A stretch of 64,000 bases of DNA. It comes from Cercis canadensis. Lineage: Eukaryota > Streptophyta > Magnoliopsida > Fabales > Fabaceae. How positions within the stretch are numbered: the stretch's first letter is position 1; every line of letters begins with the position of its first letter. The DNA lies in NCBI GenBank assembly GCA_003255065.1, contig QAOA01008473.1:1239114-1303113 (forward strand). The letters run 5' to 3'. The notes beneath the pieces are model-generated. The model saw only the letters and a program-made list of their open reading frames with translations, made no database searches and was not told the DNA's origin. The position numbers and the translations under genes were made by a program. Shown one piece after another: positions 51,512-63,366 of this stretch.

Positions 51512-54500
51512 ATGGGCTCTGCAGCTGAAACACAGAGAACTCTGTATGTCCTTTCTACGCCTTCCTTAATTTGTGTGTGTGTATCTTTCTCTATGTAGAG
51601 TGTTTAGGGTTTTCGCAGTGCTGAATTAGAGCTAACTTCGTGTTTGATTCTATGTTAACCCTAAAATCGGTCCCCCTTTTTTGGTTGGGGCTGTTTGGCG
51701 TAGGTACCCGTATGTAACCGGATCCTCTGTAGTCGCTATCAAATACAAAGATGGGATTCTTATGGCTGCTGATATGGGAGGTTAGATACAATTTCTATCC
51801 GTATTTTATCCATTTTATCTCTTTAGATGTCAAACCTATTTAGATGCCATATTATATTGTTGCTACAAGTAGACATTGCTCCCTTCAATTTTGCAATATA
51901 TATACTTATGATGTTTATCTGCATACATATGGCATCTGAACCTAATTTTTATTGATGATGTTGTCGGATATATTTTTCAAAACAAATAAATTGTGATCCA
52001 TAGAAGAGCTTCTTTTAGCAGTAATTTTCTCATTAATAAATGTGTTAGCTCTGTCAAGTTCAAATTTTTATAATAATGGCCTCACTCTGCTTCTCATCTC
52101 AATGACCTATCCTCTTATAGGATCCTATGGGTCTACCCTGCGATACAAGAGTGTTGAGCGTTTGAAGCCCATTGGAAAACATTCTCTTCTCGGTGCAAGT
52201 GGGGAAATAAGCGATTTTCAGGAAATTCTACGTTACCTTGATGAGCTTATGTAAGCCTTGGTTATTTCATCTGAAGGGATGACAAAAGGAACTGCTTAGC
52301 TAAAAACTTTGTGTTTGCTTCTGTTTCCCTTGCTTGGCTTATATATTTTACTTTGTTTCTAGCGTCAGGATAAAGAGTCATCCTGCAAAACTTTATTTTT
52401 TTCTTATTCCTCCCTAACCTTTTTCATATGTAGTAACTTTAACATTTCTATTTTCCTGTTGGTTTTGGGTTTTGACTGCTGCAGCCTTTATGACAACATG
52501 TGGGATGACGGGAATTCTCTAGGTCCTAAGGAGGTGCACAACTATTTAACTCGTGTAATGTATAATAGGCGAAACAAGTTCAATCCATTGTGGAACTCAC
52601 TTGTACTTGGTGGTGTTAAAAACGGGCAGAAGTACCTTGGCATGGTATACCTTAGTTTCCCCTTTATTTGATTATACACTAAGCTACCTGCAAGTTTATT
52701 CAGTTTTTGTACTTGTCAATCTTATCCAGGTTAACATGATTGGTATTAACTTTGAAGACAACCATGTAGCAACTGGACTTGGAAATCATCTTGCAAGGCC
52801 AATTCTCCGCGATGAATGGCATGAAAATTTGACCTTTGAAGAAGGTGTCAAGTTACTGGAAAAATGCATGCGTGTACTTCTGTATCGTGATAGGTCTGCT
52901 GTCAACAAGATTCAGGTTCTGGTCTTTTTCTTTTTCTCTTCTCCCTCCCCCTCCCACAAAAGAAAAAGCAAGTAATACGTAGCTAACTCATTAGAAAGCT
53001 GCAAGGGAGCATTATCCTTGTGGAGGTTGAGAATTATGCATGCCCTATTTTGGTCTGAAGAAAAGTAGAGAGTAGAAAAGGAATGAAAGTATCATCATAT
53101 AAAGAGAATAAAAAATCTCTCAAAATCATGATATAAGTGAAATCTTAAAATATTCTCCTCAAAATATGGCTGTTAATGGCACACCTTTGCTTGGGTCTAG
53201 CATGCCCATTGACCAGGGATGAGGTGCCAGGCTCATACCTGGAATATGTCACATCCCTTGATAGTTTCTTATTTCTCTCTCTCTCTCTGGGTTGCTGGAG
53301 CTCATTTACTTAGGTTTTACATCCATTTTTCAAGATAAAATTTTCTTGTAGTCTATTGACACTAGTACTACCCAGAAATTTTGATTGGTTTAGGAATACC
53401 AATGGAATTTGAGGGGGGAAAAACACCATGTTTTCTTCCTGGTTTTCTGCCAGTTCTTCTCTAGTTCTTCCAATTTCGTCTACATTTTGTCTATGTTGTG
53501 GCATTATTTAGGACCCACATTTATGTTTCAGTTAGAAGATTTATATTATCTCATCTGTCATCTGACTGCTGGACAAGAATATGGAACATTGCACATGCCT
53601 AATCATTTTTAAGGTTCAAGTTAGTTGGTTTCTAGCTGCTAAGCAATATTTCACTTGATACCTATGTCTTTATGTGATCTTCTCTACCTGGAATTGGATC
53701 CTCATGGGGTCTAATCTCCATTTAGTCCAAAAGGATGAAAAATATAGTAGGTTTCTAGATGGCAGACAGCTTAATTGAACTTCGCACTTAATTATGAACC
53801 CAGAGGATTGACTCTGGAATGGGTAGAACTTCTATTTTGGCTGGCTCAGCTCAATATGGCTTGGCCTAGAATCTTGATCATGATAAAATTGAAGGCTCCT
53901 CCAGAGAATCTTGTATTGCAAGGAAAGAAGACCAAGGGACTTGCTCATATAGTAGTTAAGTAATGCACATTAGTTTGTTATTGTGTTTCCTTCCAGGGGA
54001 TGTGTAAGGGAAATAAAATGAGATTTTAAATTAGATGGTTAAGATTGATATCGTACACTTATTACCCAGTCATGCAACTTAAAAGAGGGGATCCAATGAA
54101 TTGCGAGTTTTTTGTAAGACAAACTGGAAGGTTAGAACACCTAGAAGAAGATGGCTGTTTGTCAATTCCAGGTTGTTCTGTTTTTAGTGGTCTTGTTTCT
54201 GTGGAATTGTCAAGTACTCTTCTTCCTTATTAAAGTGCAAAGGTTTTATTTCCTTTTGATGTGCCCATTGTGTAGGGTCTTGGTGCTTATTATGACAACC
54301 AACTGCAGCACCTCTTATTTAGCGTTCCAAGTCTTGAGTATGGAACCCTTAGATAAATTTTCTTTATTACTTGAGTTGGGAAGGTCTACAATACTAAATC
54401 TGGGGTAAATTGTGAACCTTTGTTGCACTCTTTCTACCATGTGTATATGAGGCCTGGATCTGAACTACTCAATTTTTTTCCTTCACCCATTGTTAGATTC

Positions 54501-54706
54501 TGGTTATTATTCTTAATAGAATTGTTAATTGAACTAAGTCTGTTATCTGTTACATATGATATTTTATTAAATCTATAATGTTGAATTTGCAGATAGCTAA
54601 AATTACTGAAGAAGGTGCTGCTGTTTTCTCGCCATTCTCATTGAAAACATTCTGGGGTTTCTCTGCTTTCCAGAATCCAACAGTGGGTGCTGAAGGTTCA
54701 TGGTAG
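51512..54706 (+). CDS. PBG1: 20S proteasome subunit beta type-4 (beta7, PBG1)
   Basis: A non-catalytic beta-ring subunit of the 20S proteasome. Six exons: 51512-51543, 51704-51780, 52121-52250, 52485-52644, 52730-52915, 54593-54706. They sum to 699 nt (232 residues) in one frame. The protein starts MGSAAETQRTLYPYVTGSSV and continues VVAIKYKDGILMAADMGGSY, YKSVERLKPIGKHSLLGASG, LGPKEVHNYLTRVMYNRRNK, NPLWNSLVLGGVKNG, NFEDNHVATGLGNHLARPIL, MRVLLYRDRSAVNKIQIAKI and ends NPTVGAEGSW. There is no autocatalytic Thr1, as expected for this subunit. It is slightly shorter than the Arabidopsis protein. Intron 5 is 1.7 kb and contains no other gene. Confidence 0.96.
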
Positions 54707-55099
54707 CTGGCTGGCAGTCTCTATAACTTATATAGAACTTTCCGACGGGTCTCTTAATTGTGTTAGATGGATATGACAGCCAATCTGGAGTTAAATTGAA
54801 ATTTGATGTTGTGTTTATGTTTTCCATGAATTGTTATGGTTCTTGACTTGACCTCTATTTCACATTAGTTACAGCTTATTGAGAAAGAAAGCAGCCACAA
54901 TTTTCTTTTACTTTCGAGTTTTCCTCTTTTATCATGTTATCCTCATTCCCCCTTTCCTTTCGTGTGGTTCAGCTGCCACAAAATTGGAGAGATGATTTAA
55001 AATTTTAGCCTTAGTTTGGATGTACAGCATGAGATGCTCATATGCCGCATTTTCACGCCACGATCTTTTTAAATAATTTGTGTCATAACAATTACTTAA
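54707..55099. other. PBG1 3' flank
   Basis: 3' UTR and spacer up to the MITE; nothing further. Confidence 0.4.
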
Positions 55100-55937
55100 G
55101 GGTATGTTTGGGAGTTCTTTTGGAGGGGAAAGGAGAGGAGAGGAGAGGAATGAGAGAGTCCACTCCCTTGTTTGGGAGTTTTAAGTTTGAAAGGGGAAGG
55201 AGACCAAGGGTTAAACTTTGACTCTTGCACTCCTTTTTTCATTCACAAATTTCAACCCCCCAAATTGGGGGGTTTGGAGGGGTAGAGAATTAATTTACTA
55301 ATTTACCCATACTGTCTGCCACCATTGAATTGTTGGATAAGAAAAGAAAGCAAAAAAGTTGAAGTTTTATGTTTAAATTGTAATTCTTTTATATTTCTAA
55401 TTAAAAATTTTAATTATATCCATCTAATGAAAAAATTATAAATAATCCCTTTTATCATCACTCTAATTTAATTAATTGCAACCCATAAAGCAATAGAATT
55501 TGCATAATTTTTCAGATGCACAGTTTATTTTCTTTTTGAAAATATATAGTATATTAATTTTTTTATGACTCATTAGAAGCAATAAGTGTATATTATATAT
55601 TAATAATTTAATATTTATGAAATTTTACTTTTTTATGAAAATGTACTTAATTAGAGTATGAATTCGGTTATTGTCAATTTTTATTTTTTAATAAATAAAT
55701 AATAATTACATTTATAATTAAAAAATTGAATTAGAAAAAAAGAGTGAAAAGATAATAAAGGGTAAACTAGTAAAAATATTTTAAAATAAGACATTTCCTT
55801 CCCTTTCCTTTCCTTTTCCTCATTTTAATCATCCAAACAAAGGAGAGGAAAACCCCTCCCTTTCCTTTCTCTTCCTTTCCCTCCCTTTCCTCTCCTCTCC
55901 TCTCCTCTCCCCTCCAAAAAAACTCTCAAACAGAGCC
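55100..55937. mobile_element. Tourist-like (PIF/Harbinger) MITE, 838 bp
   Basis: The left end GGGTATGTTTGGGAGTTCTT and the inverted right end (reverse reads GGCTCTGTTTGAGAGTTTTT) are each followed inward by GGAGGGGA plus repeated GGAGA units, so the purine-rich block is part of the TIR. A TAA target duplication flanks the element (55097-55099 and 55938-55940). The interior is AT-rich with no ORF. Related to the decayed element at 4856-5333. Confidence 0.85.
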
Positions 55938-56244
55938 TAAAACAAATTAATACATATCCAAGCATGTAAATAGTTGTCGTTGAGATGACGAAGAAATAAT
56001 TAAAATTTCTCCTCTCAAAAGAGACTAATTGGCTTCCAAACTTACCTTGATGAATTTTCAATGGATCAATATTAAGATTAGCTTGTAATTTAAGTAGGAA
56101 GCGCAAGGAATCACCATGGTATGAGTGATTCAACTTTTAACATCGTGTGTTTGAGGCAATAATCTTTCTTTTATTCTTTATTTGGCTGGAAGAAAACCAA
56201 ACAATCTTTGTCTATATTCTGGATATATAAGTTTATTATTTTTT

Positions 56245-57955
56245 GGACTAAAACTCTATTTTGGTCCTTCACTTATTTGGGCGCTATTAATATGGTCTCT
56301 CAATGTAAAATCGAATCAATTTAATCTCTTAATTAATAATTTTGCTTCAATGTAGTCCTTCCGTCTATCTACCATTAACTCCACTAACGGAATGAATGAT
56401 GTAGCCATCTAAATGTGACCTGGCACTATTAATTGCCATGTTGGATGCCTAAGTGGACAAACAACATTGTATTTTTTTTTTTTTTTATATTCTTCAACCC
56501 ATGTCTTCTTCTACTGCCTATATTCCCCCACACGTACCCAGCTCCACCCTTGCTTGATCTCCCTCTACTCTTCTACCCCACCTCGCCTTCCTTCAAATTC
56601 CAACAGAACACAAACCCTTCTTATACTCATTGCCTCTCTCTCTTCTTGTTATTTTTCACTTATCATTTATGGGCTTTGGCTTCTTTTTGTCACTGTTGTG
56701 TCATTGATGAAATCTGTCATGTCCTTTGACAGAACAAGTACAGACTTGGAATCTTTTGTCTATTTAATTATGTAACTTAAAATGCAACCCATGGCATCAA
56801 CTAGCTTTGGCTTGCATCCTTTTCATAGAAGATAAATTTTACGCAGTTATGGAAATAAGGAAATTAAATATATAGCTTTAACTATGTGTTTGGATGGGAT
56901 TCACGCAGCTTTGTTTTTTGTTGAATACCATACTAATAACAGATTCCTTATTTTTTCAGATACAGTTCCCCCAACAACATATATTACAACCTCAACAACT
57001 TTCACAAGTGCTTTAAATGTTTCTGTAAATATGACTTTCAGTGGTCTCTGTACAGGCAGAGGCAGTTTTGGATGTCCGTTTGTGAATGCCTGCAATGTGA
57101 GTAGGTGGCTGCCTACAAGTGCTTAGACTTTTCATTTTTCGTTTACCCCTCTATTATAATTGTATAATTAACTTTAATAATGTTATTCTATAGCATGTTT
57201 GTCACTAATGTAGATTTTTAGTCAATTAGGAAACCAATCGAGATGGGAGTTCAAATGGGCAAGAATTATGCTTAATGCTAGGTGCACACTGCTTTGTGCT
57301 CACCTGTGAAATTAATAAGAATTTGTTCTAAGTTTTCTTGTTTTAATACTGAAAAATACATGAAAATGTATAAAATATAGTCTATAATGTGGTTTTGGTT
57401 CTTGGCGGAGTAGCATTGTGTTGGCATGATACTGAATTTGTTTTTAACAGATTGCTGTTGTATTTCTTCACAGCTTCTGGTCTATGGTGCTGGGAAGGTC
57501 ATACCATCTTCCTTTAGGATTTTGCAGCCAAACCTCGTGTATTCTCTTCTCATTAGTTTGTCATCTACTGTTCAATATGGACGGGCTATCCTTGTAATGG
57601 ATAACTGTCGATGCTTGCGACGGGAGTCCTCGGCATTGGTGGCCGTGGATGCCGAGCCGTCGGCTGACTATCGTGGAAGGGAAGGGGCTGTTTTCTATTA
57701 AAACCAAAACGGCGTCGTTTTGGCGCTGAACTTAAGTGATTTGTCCACTTAAGCATTCAAGGGCACAAGTAACAGTGACACGTCACTTTTAACTGGTTAC
57801 ATTATCCATTCCGATAGTGAAGTTAACGATAGATAAACAGAAAGATTATATTGAAGCGAAATTGTTAATTGAAATACTAAATTGATCCGACTTTATACTA
57901 AGAGACTATATTAATAGCGTTCAAATAAGTGATAGACCAAAATAAAGTTTTAGTT
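56245..57955. mobile_element. Pack-TIR element (MULE-like) with a captured two-exon gene fragment
   Basis: Long terminal inverted repeats of about 230 bp. The left arm starts GGACTAAAACTCTATTTTGG and continues CTTATTTGGGCGCTATTAAT, TTTTGCTTCAATG and TAACTCCACTAACGGAATG. The reverse of 57955-57720 has the same order of blocks. The flanks TTATTTTTT (56236-56244) and TTATTTTTA (57956-57964) agree at 8 of 9, although they are low-complexity. No transposase. A longer imperfect direct repeat (ATATAAGTTTATTATTTTTT-like) also flanks the element outside. Confidence 0.8.
56960..57620 (+). pseudogene. Captured two-exon fragment of a plant membrane-protein gene
   Basis: Exon A (about 56960-57096) encodes DTVPPTTYITTSTTFTSALN, VSVNMTFSGLCTGRGSFGC and VNACN, followed by donor GTGAGT. 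After an intron with acceptor TTCTTCACAG, exon B (57473 to about 57610) encodes LLVYGAGKVIPSSFRILQPN, YSLLISLSSTVQYGRAILVM and DNC. The joined reading frame is continuous. I recognise this as a piece of a large plant membrane protein with Ig-like-looking extracellular modules, but cannot name the gene. Downstream the frame enters the GC-rich inner border of the right TIR and ends in TAA near 57700. The intron is kept, so the capture was from DNA rather than from mRNA. Confidence 0.75.
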
Positions 57956-58286
57956 TTATTTTTATTTTTATGTGAAATATAAGTTTACTATTGTTTGGGA
58001 AGAACCGAAGAATAAACCAGAGGAAAAGCCAACAATCATGGGGACGGTTTTCTACTCAAAAGAGCTACAACCTAGACCTCTTTTCAATCAACGGTTTGCA
58101 TAAAATAACGTATCATCTAACAAAATATCAAAGATTGGAATCCTGATACATTAAAATTTAGAATCATCCATATGGCTTAACAGGTTACAAGAAGCTCTTC
58201 CTGAAAAATTGTCCTACATAAAATTCCCTGGGCCACCCCCATTGCATGAGATCCTCTATTCAGAAAACAAATCCAAGAAGTTGTAC

Positions 58287-59173
58287 TTATCTCTTTTTCC
58301 TCTTAGTTCCTGAGCCGGTGCCCTTTTTGAATCCACTCCCATACGTGGAGTCAGCTGTATTCTGCTTCTTTAATGCTTTCCTGCCTCCAAAACCAAATTT
58401 GGAATTCCTTAACTAACGTTTCTTTTGTTTATTCCCTTTTCCGAAAGCTTGCTTTACCTTCCCTCCTGACCGAATCACCTGGAGAGACCCCTGGCCTTTT
58501 ACTCTTTGACCTCTCAAATACTTTTCCATCCTCAAAGTCCAAATTGCTATCTGCATCATTGGCACTGCTAGCAAACCCCACTCTGTTGCCTCTGCATCCT
58601 CCACTTCTTTACAGACTCTATCTCCTCCTTTTTCTGCTTAGCCCTTTCTTTCAATTTCTGGGCCTGAATCTCTTTGGCCAATCTCTTGGCCTCTCTAGCT
58701 TTTCTTGTCTCTTCAGCCTCTTCCATCTTCCTCTTCTCTGCCAAAAGCCGGCCTTTCACCTTTTCCATGTGAGCATCTGTCTTCACCATTTCTGCATAAT
58801 AGTCTGCAGGTCTCAGAAAAGGGAGAGCCATTGATTGAAGCTTCCCAAAGGCCTGCCTAGTTCCCTCCAATGCTTGTGTGTAAAAAGCAAGCTCCCGTAC
58901 CAAGTCATCATTCACATCCACTTCTTGCTCTTGATCAATATCAATGGAGAGCTTGTGTATCCATTCCACATTATTTGGCCAACTGATGTCTCCAAGTTTA
59001 TCCAGGATACCATTTCTGTTATATACTGCATTTTTAGATGGTTCAGTCAATTTCACATCTTCCTCTTCTGATTCTGATTCAGATGCTGATATTTCCTCAT
59101 TAAAATCTTCAATTTCATCATCAATCATCATATCCTCATTGATCAAGGACGGTTCTTTGTTGAGCACCTCCAT
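58287..59173 (-). pseudogene. EBP2: rRNA-processing protein EBP2, three small lesions
   Basis: EBP2 is a nucleolar factor needed for 27S pre-rRNA processing and 60S assembly. The minus-strand frame opens MEVLNKEPSLINEDMMID and an acidic segment, then the conserved core EWIHKLSIDIDQEQEVDVND, LAFYTQALEGTRQAFGKLQS, FLRPADYYAEMVKTDAHMEK and VKGRLLAEKRKMEEAEE, and a Lys-rich coiled coil to KKWRMQRQQSG. There an extra G in a GGGG run (58576-58579) shifts the frame. The next frame gives DADSNLDFEDGKVFERS up to a second one-base insertion (58473-58474). The third gives KQAFGKGNKQKKR, then TAG (58415-58413), then RNSKFGFGGRKALKKQNTAD to the natural stop at 58289-58287. The coding part is intronless. 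Either this is a dying gene with the C-terminal nucleolar tail lost, or the assembly has indel errors. Confidence 0.85.
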
Positions 59174-60579
59174 TCAACCTATTGATATATGAAACAATTC
59201 ATTTTAGACCAAAATAAAGCTCACTAACTATCACTAAGATTTTTCTTTTTTGTCTCTTTCTTTCTTTTTGGGCTAAACCACACTTGACTGAAAAAGAAAA
59301 TTTCAAAGGTACAAAAGATTCCTCAGCTGAAAAGTTGAGAGCAGGAATTAACTCATTACATTCAAAGCAGAACCAGTAACTAGATGAACATGAGCCAGAT
59401 ACACCAGATTTTGGGCAATAATGTTATGAGATTAAGAGACTTTCTAGAGAGACCACGATGGAATAGACTTTCTTGGTAGAGCCCAGCATTATGTTGGGGG
59501 AGCACAATAGATAAGAATCTATGCTGATCACGCTGAATGCATTGGAAGTTTGGAACCCTCCCCCCACTCCAACCAAAAGAACAAAAAGACTAGACTCCAT
59601 GGCAGAAAAACTGACCAAATATTAGCGAAGACAGCAAATGACATTATGATCATTCCAAGGTGGTGGCTGATAGCAAAAGACAGAAGAAATCAGCACCGAG
59701 GAGACTTCGCACAAAAGGTACATCTAACTGTAAGTAACAGGTTTTAAACTGCATTAAAAATGCAATGCTCAAACTTGTCAAGAAGGCGTTGTTTTTACTT
59801 ATGTTTGAAACAGGAATAATTGGGGATCATCTGAGTATACTGTATTCCAACATACATTCACGAATCATGATAGATGGAGAACAACTAACGCTGAATTTAC
59901 CTAAACTCCTTGAGGCCCTATAAACTTGAAACTCATCCAAGTTTACTACTAAGGTTAAAAACCAGTAGTGAACATGTACCACATTAATTTACGTAGACAG
60001 ACATACAGACGGTAGTTAGTTCTTTACACTAGTAAGAAATACGCAAGTAGCAATTTACACCATTCAATACACCTATATAAAATTATATCACAGAATGAAA
60101 ATGGGAAATTAAGTAGCAAATTCATAAATAATAATCCAAGTTCCATCTGTCAAGTCAAAGCCAGCAAATAGAGCAAGAGTCCTATACATTACACAGAGTT
60201 AAAAAAATAAAAAAATGGAAACCGTAAGCATATAAAAAGAAAAAAAACTTAAGCTTTCAAATTGGTCTCCATGGTGTATCCAAAAAAGTTCACTAGCAGG
60301 GCCATGAGTATTTCTCTAGCTTAAGCGACATGGAATTTAGCTCAAGCAAAGGAATGTAGCAAGAGCATTATATTCATCATATTCTAATTTAGTGATCAGT
60401 TCCTAGTGTCAGAGGACAATCTCTATCTCAAGTCAATCCTCCAAATTAAACACAGTTAAGAATGAGGAAGCAGTTGCCTACTTGGGGAGAAGCAGAAGAC
60501 TCGAAGGTTGTAGCTACTGCCCGTGCCTGCTGCTAGAACGCAGAGGAGGGGAAGCTCACGGTGACGAGAATAATCAAAG
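59174..60579 (-). other. EBP2 5' region with a probable spliced leader
   Basis: A CAATAG acceptor (minus strand) lies just before the EBP2 start. A less AT-rich block at about 60485-60560 with a GTAGGC donor on its left side looks like an untranslated first exon, giving a leader intron of about 1.3 kb. This argues that the EBP2 copy sits at its native locus and is not a processed retrocopy. Confidence 0.4.
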
Positions 60580-61181
60580 CAATGTTTTAAAATCCAGACT
60601 GGTAAGTAAACCGTTTTAGAGGATGAGCACTGATTGAATCGATTTAACTGGTTGGACCAAACAGTCAGTTCGGTGATGTCATAAATATAATATTTAATGT
60701 GCCTATTGTATATTCTAAGTTAAAATAAATGTATTTTTATGCAAATTTATTAATAAAATTAAAGTTAAACTAGTGGCAAATATCTTTTCTCTTCCTTTGA
60801 ATGAGGATTTGAATTTTCTTATAGCCAATATTTATCAATTATACAATCTAAATGTGAATAAGTAAATTATAATATAAATTTATTCACAAAAAAAATATTG
60901 GTTTGCTGGTTCAAGTCTCTTATCCCTTTTCCTTAAGAAGGGGGTTCAAATCTCTTTGGTGTAATGTTTTTAGATTTTCTTCAAAATAATACAATTTTAA
61001 AAAAAAAATAAAAATCAGTGAATCTTTCGGTTATGTAAAACTAGACGGTTCATCTGTTCACACTGGTTCACTTTGGTTTTCACCGATTTAACCGTTCCAG
61101 CGGTTTAACCCCCTAACCGAATTGAAATCTAGCCCGGGCACCAATCAAACCGTCCGGTTCGATCCGATTTTTAAAACATTG
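60580..61181. mobile_element. hAT-type MITE, copy B (602 bp)
   Basis: Left terminus CAATGTTTTAAAATCCAG, right terminus CGATTTTTAAAACATTG. The flanks AATCAAAG (60572-60579) and AATTAAAG (61182-61189) match at 7 of 8, an 8-bp hAT-style duplication. Inverted relative to copy A at 14392-14885, it shares the subterminal ACCGGTT/GGTTTAACC-type blocks. It sits between the divergent EBP2 and PPR genes. Confidence 0.85.
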
Positions 61182-61504
61182 AATTAAAGTACTCGAAAAG
61201 AGAAATAGAGATTTTTAGTCAAAACTACAGCGTTTTAGACTGATTTGGGTTTCGGATCATGTGCTTTATGGGCCCAGTCTAAACCCAAGAAAACAATCAT
61301 TATAAGAGGTGCATAATCTATCTGATGGCTAGGAGTAGGACTGGGTTTCGGATCACGGGCACGGGCACGGGCACAACCGCACAAGGACGACGAACTCCAG
61401 AGGAGCTCCTCCTCGTCGAGCAACGAGCTCAAGGCGAGAGAAATTGCTCAAGTGTCTGAGTATTTTTGGTGAGAGCTACTCAACCCTCATAATTTGGAAA
61501 ACAA

Positions 61505-62812
61505 ATGAGTTCTTTTGGTAGGAATTGCTTGAAGTTGCGTAGCTGCTTGAGTATAAATTGTTTGAATCATCTAGGTTCTACTAGTGCATTTTGGCAGATA
61601 TTTTGCAAATCAGCTGTGCTCAGCGGTCCTATTGAACAAAATTCAAAGGAGATATATATTTCTGATCAGACCCAGAAAATTGACCCTCTTTTTCATATCG
61701 CTTTATTCCCAGGCCTATATGCACGCATTTGCTTTACTTGTCATTATTCAACTAAGGCTCCTTCAAGATCTTTTAGAAGAAGAGCTCGTAAAAGATTATT
61801 AAAATCCTGCAAGCCTACTCTAGACGAAGCTCAATTTCAATTAGCTTTGTCCCAACTTCCCCCAAGGTTCACTCCCGAAGAACTCTGCAATGTTATTACT
61901 CTTCAAGAAGACCCTTTTGTTTGTTTGGAACTATTTAATTGGGCATCGCAACAACCTAGATTTCGGCATGATGTGTCCACGTATCACATCGCCGTGAAGA
62001 AGCTTGGTGCAGCAAAAATGTACCAAGAAATGGACGACATTGTCAATCAAGTTCTTGCAATTCCTTTTCTTGGTTCAGAGGCACTTTATAATACCATTAT
62101 ATATTATTTCACTGAAGCTCGGAAGTTGACTAGAGCCGTCAATATTTTTAAGCACATGAAAAATAGTAGAAATTTGGCTTGCAGGCCTTCAATTAGAACG
62201 TATAATCTTCTTTTTTCTGCATTGTTGAGTACAGGTAGCAACTCTTACATAAACCATATGTATATGGAGACTATTAGATGTCTGTTTAAGCAAATGGTTA
62301 ATGATAGGATAGAACCTGATATATTCTCTTTAAATTCTATGGTAAAAGGTTATGTGCTTTCTCTACATGTTAATGATGCATTGAGGATATTCCATCAGAT
62401 GGGTGTGGTTTATAATTGCCAGCCCAACTCATTTACCTATGATTACTTGATTCATGGGTTGTGTGCCCAAGGTAGAACAAATAATGCCAAAGAGTTGTGC
62501 CATGAAATGAAGGGCAAAGGGTTCATTCCAAGTACTAAATCTTATAATTCGCTTGTCAATGCTTTGGCACTTGGTGGAGAGGTTGAGGAGGCAGTAAATT
62601 ATCTGTGGGAGATGACTGAAAAGCAGAGGTCAGCTGATTTTATCACATATAGGACTGTGCTGGATGAGATATGTAGACAAGGAAGAGTTCAAGAGGCCAT
62701 GAGGTTATTGAAGGAGTTGCAAGAGAAGGACCTTGTAGATGGGCATGCTTACAGAAAGCTTCTTTATGTGCTTGAAGATGACCATGGGAATTCAATTGCC
62801 AGAATTGATTAG
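61505..62812 (+). CDS. P-type pentatricopeptide repeat protein, mitochondrial
   Basis: A single-exon, 435-residue organellar RNA-binding protein. The N-terminus (MSSFGRNCLKLRSCLSINCL) is basic and Ser-rich, a mitochondrial presequence. The segment SFRRRARKRLLKS leads to a conserved block LSQLPPRFTPEELCNVITLQ and FNWASQQPRFRHDVSTYHIA. About seven PPR units follow, with the typical YN-I/L and G-L patterns: ALYNTIIYYF, IRTYNLLFSALL, IFSLNSMVKGYV, SFTYDYLIHGLCAQG, TKSYNSLVNALALGG and FITYRTVLDEICRQG. There is no E, DYW or SMR domain. The block resembles Arabidopsis At2g27800, named from memory. The gene is intact and divergent from EBP2, with a hAT MITE in the shared upstream region. Confidence 0.93.
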   Translation: MSSFGRNCLKLRSCLSINCLNHLGSTSAFWQIFCKSAVLSGPIEQNSKEIYISDQTQKIDPLFHIALFPGLYARICFTCHYSTKAPSRSFRRRARKRLLKSCKPTLDEAQFQLALSQLPPRFTPEELCNVITLQEDPFVCLELFNWASQQPRFRHDVSTYHIAVKKLGAAKMYQEMDDIVNQVLAIPFLGSEALYNTIIYYFTEARKLTRAVNIFKHMKNSRNLACRPSIRTYNLLFSALLSTGSNSYINHMYMETIRCLFKQMVNDRIEPDIFSLNSMVKGYVLSLHVNDALRIFHQMGVVYNCQPNSFTYDYLIHGLCAQGRTNNAKELCHEMKGKGFIPSTKSYNSLVNALALGGEVEEAVNYLWEMTEKQRSADFITYRTVLDEICRQGRVQEAMRLLKELQEKDLVDGHAYRKLLYVLEDDHGNSIARID

Positions 62813-63074
62813 GTACTGAATACTTCCATCTTTTATCTTTTATATTCAATTTGGTTCTAAGTTATGTAAAAAAAATTGTTAATCGTACTTGCTATGTATC
62901 AACGATCATTTCATAGTGTTTTTTTGATACCAGGTGGACACCCTAATCAAGCGTTGTGTCTGACTTGCAATGGGTGTAAAACTTTGTTGTTAGTTTCCTT
63001 TATAAAACAAATTGTACTATGACCCACACATGTATGAAAGTGTTTATGCTAAAGACAGGAAATCAAGGAAGAGA
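62813..63074. other. PPR 3' flank
   Basis: Presumed 3' UTR; nothing else seen. Confidence 0.35.
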
Positions 63075-63366
63075 GGTGAGATGGATTCACTGGCAAGCTC
63101 CAAACCACGCAACGGTGAAACTCAACGTGGATGGCAGCAGCTTTGGGAACCCAGGAAGAGCAGGTTTTGGGGTATTATCCGAGAAGACCAAAGGATGTGG
63201 CATGGTGGGTTCTGTGGGAATGGGCTGAGAATGTGCTGGGACAAAGGCACAGAGCATCTCATTTGCGAGTCAGACTCCCTAAGGCGGTTAAACTGATAGA
63301 AACTGCAGATGTCAACTTTCATAGTTATGGGAGTATTATTAGTGATATCATTCTGAGAAGAGGTTG
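63075..63366 (+). pseudogene. RNase H-like retroelement remnant
   Basis: One frame reads RWIHWQAPNHATVKLNVDGS and SFGNPGRAGFGVL, the start of the plant RNase H-like domain with the first catalytic Asp in NVDGS. Other frames continue with ESDSL and with AVKLIETADVNFHSYGSIISD. At least two frameshifts separate these pieces, so it is dead. It belongs to the same class as the remnant at 12285-12640, but covers the opposite half of the domain. Confidence 0.8.

Noticed and set aside
52916..54592. A nested gene in the 1.7-kb intron 5 of PBG1
   Set aside because: Several 60-85 codon ORFs occur, but none shows a family pattern, splice structure or consistent frame.
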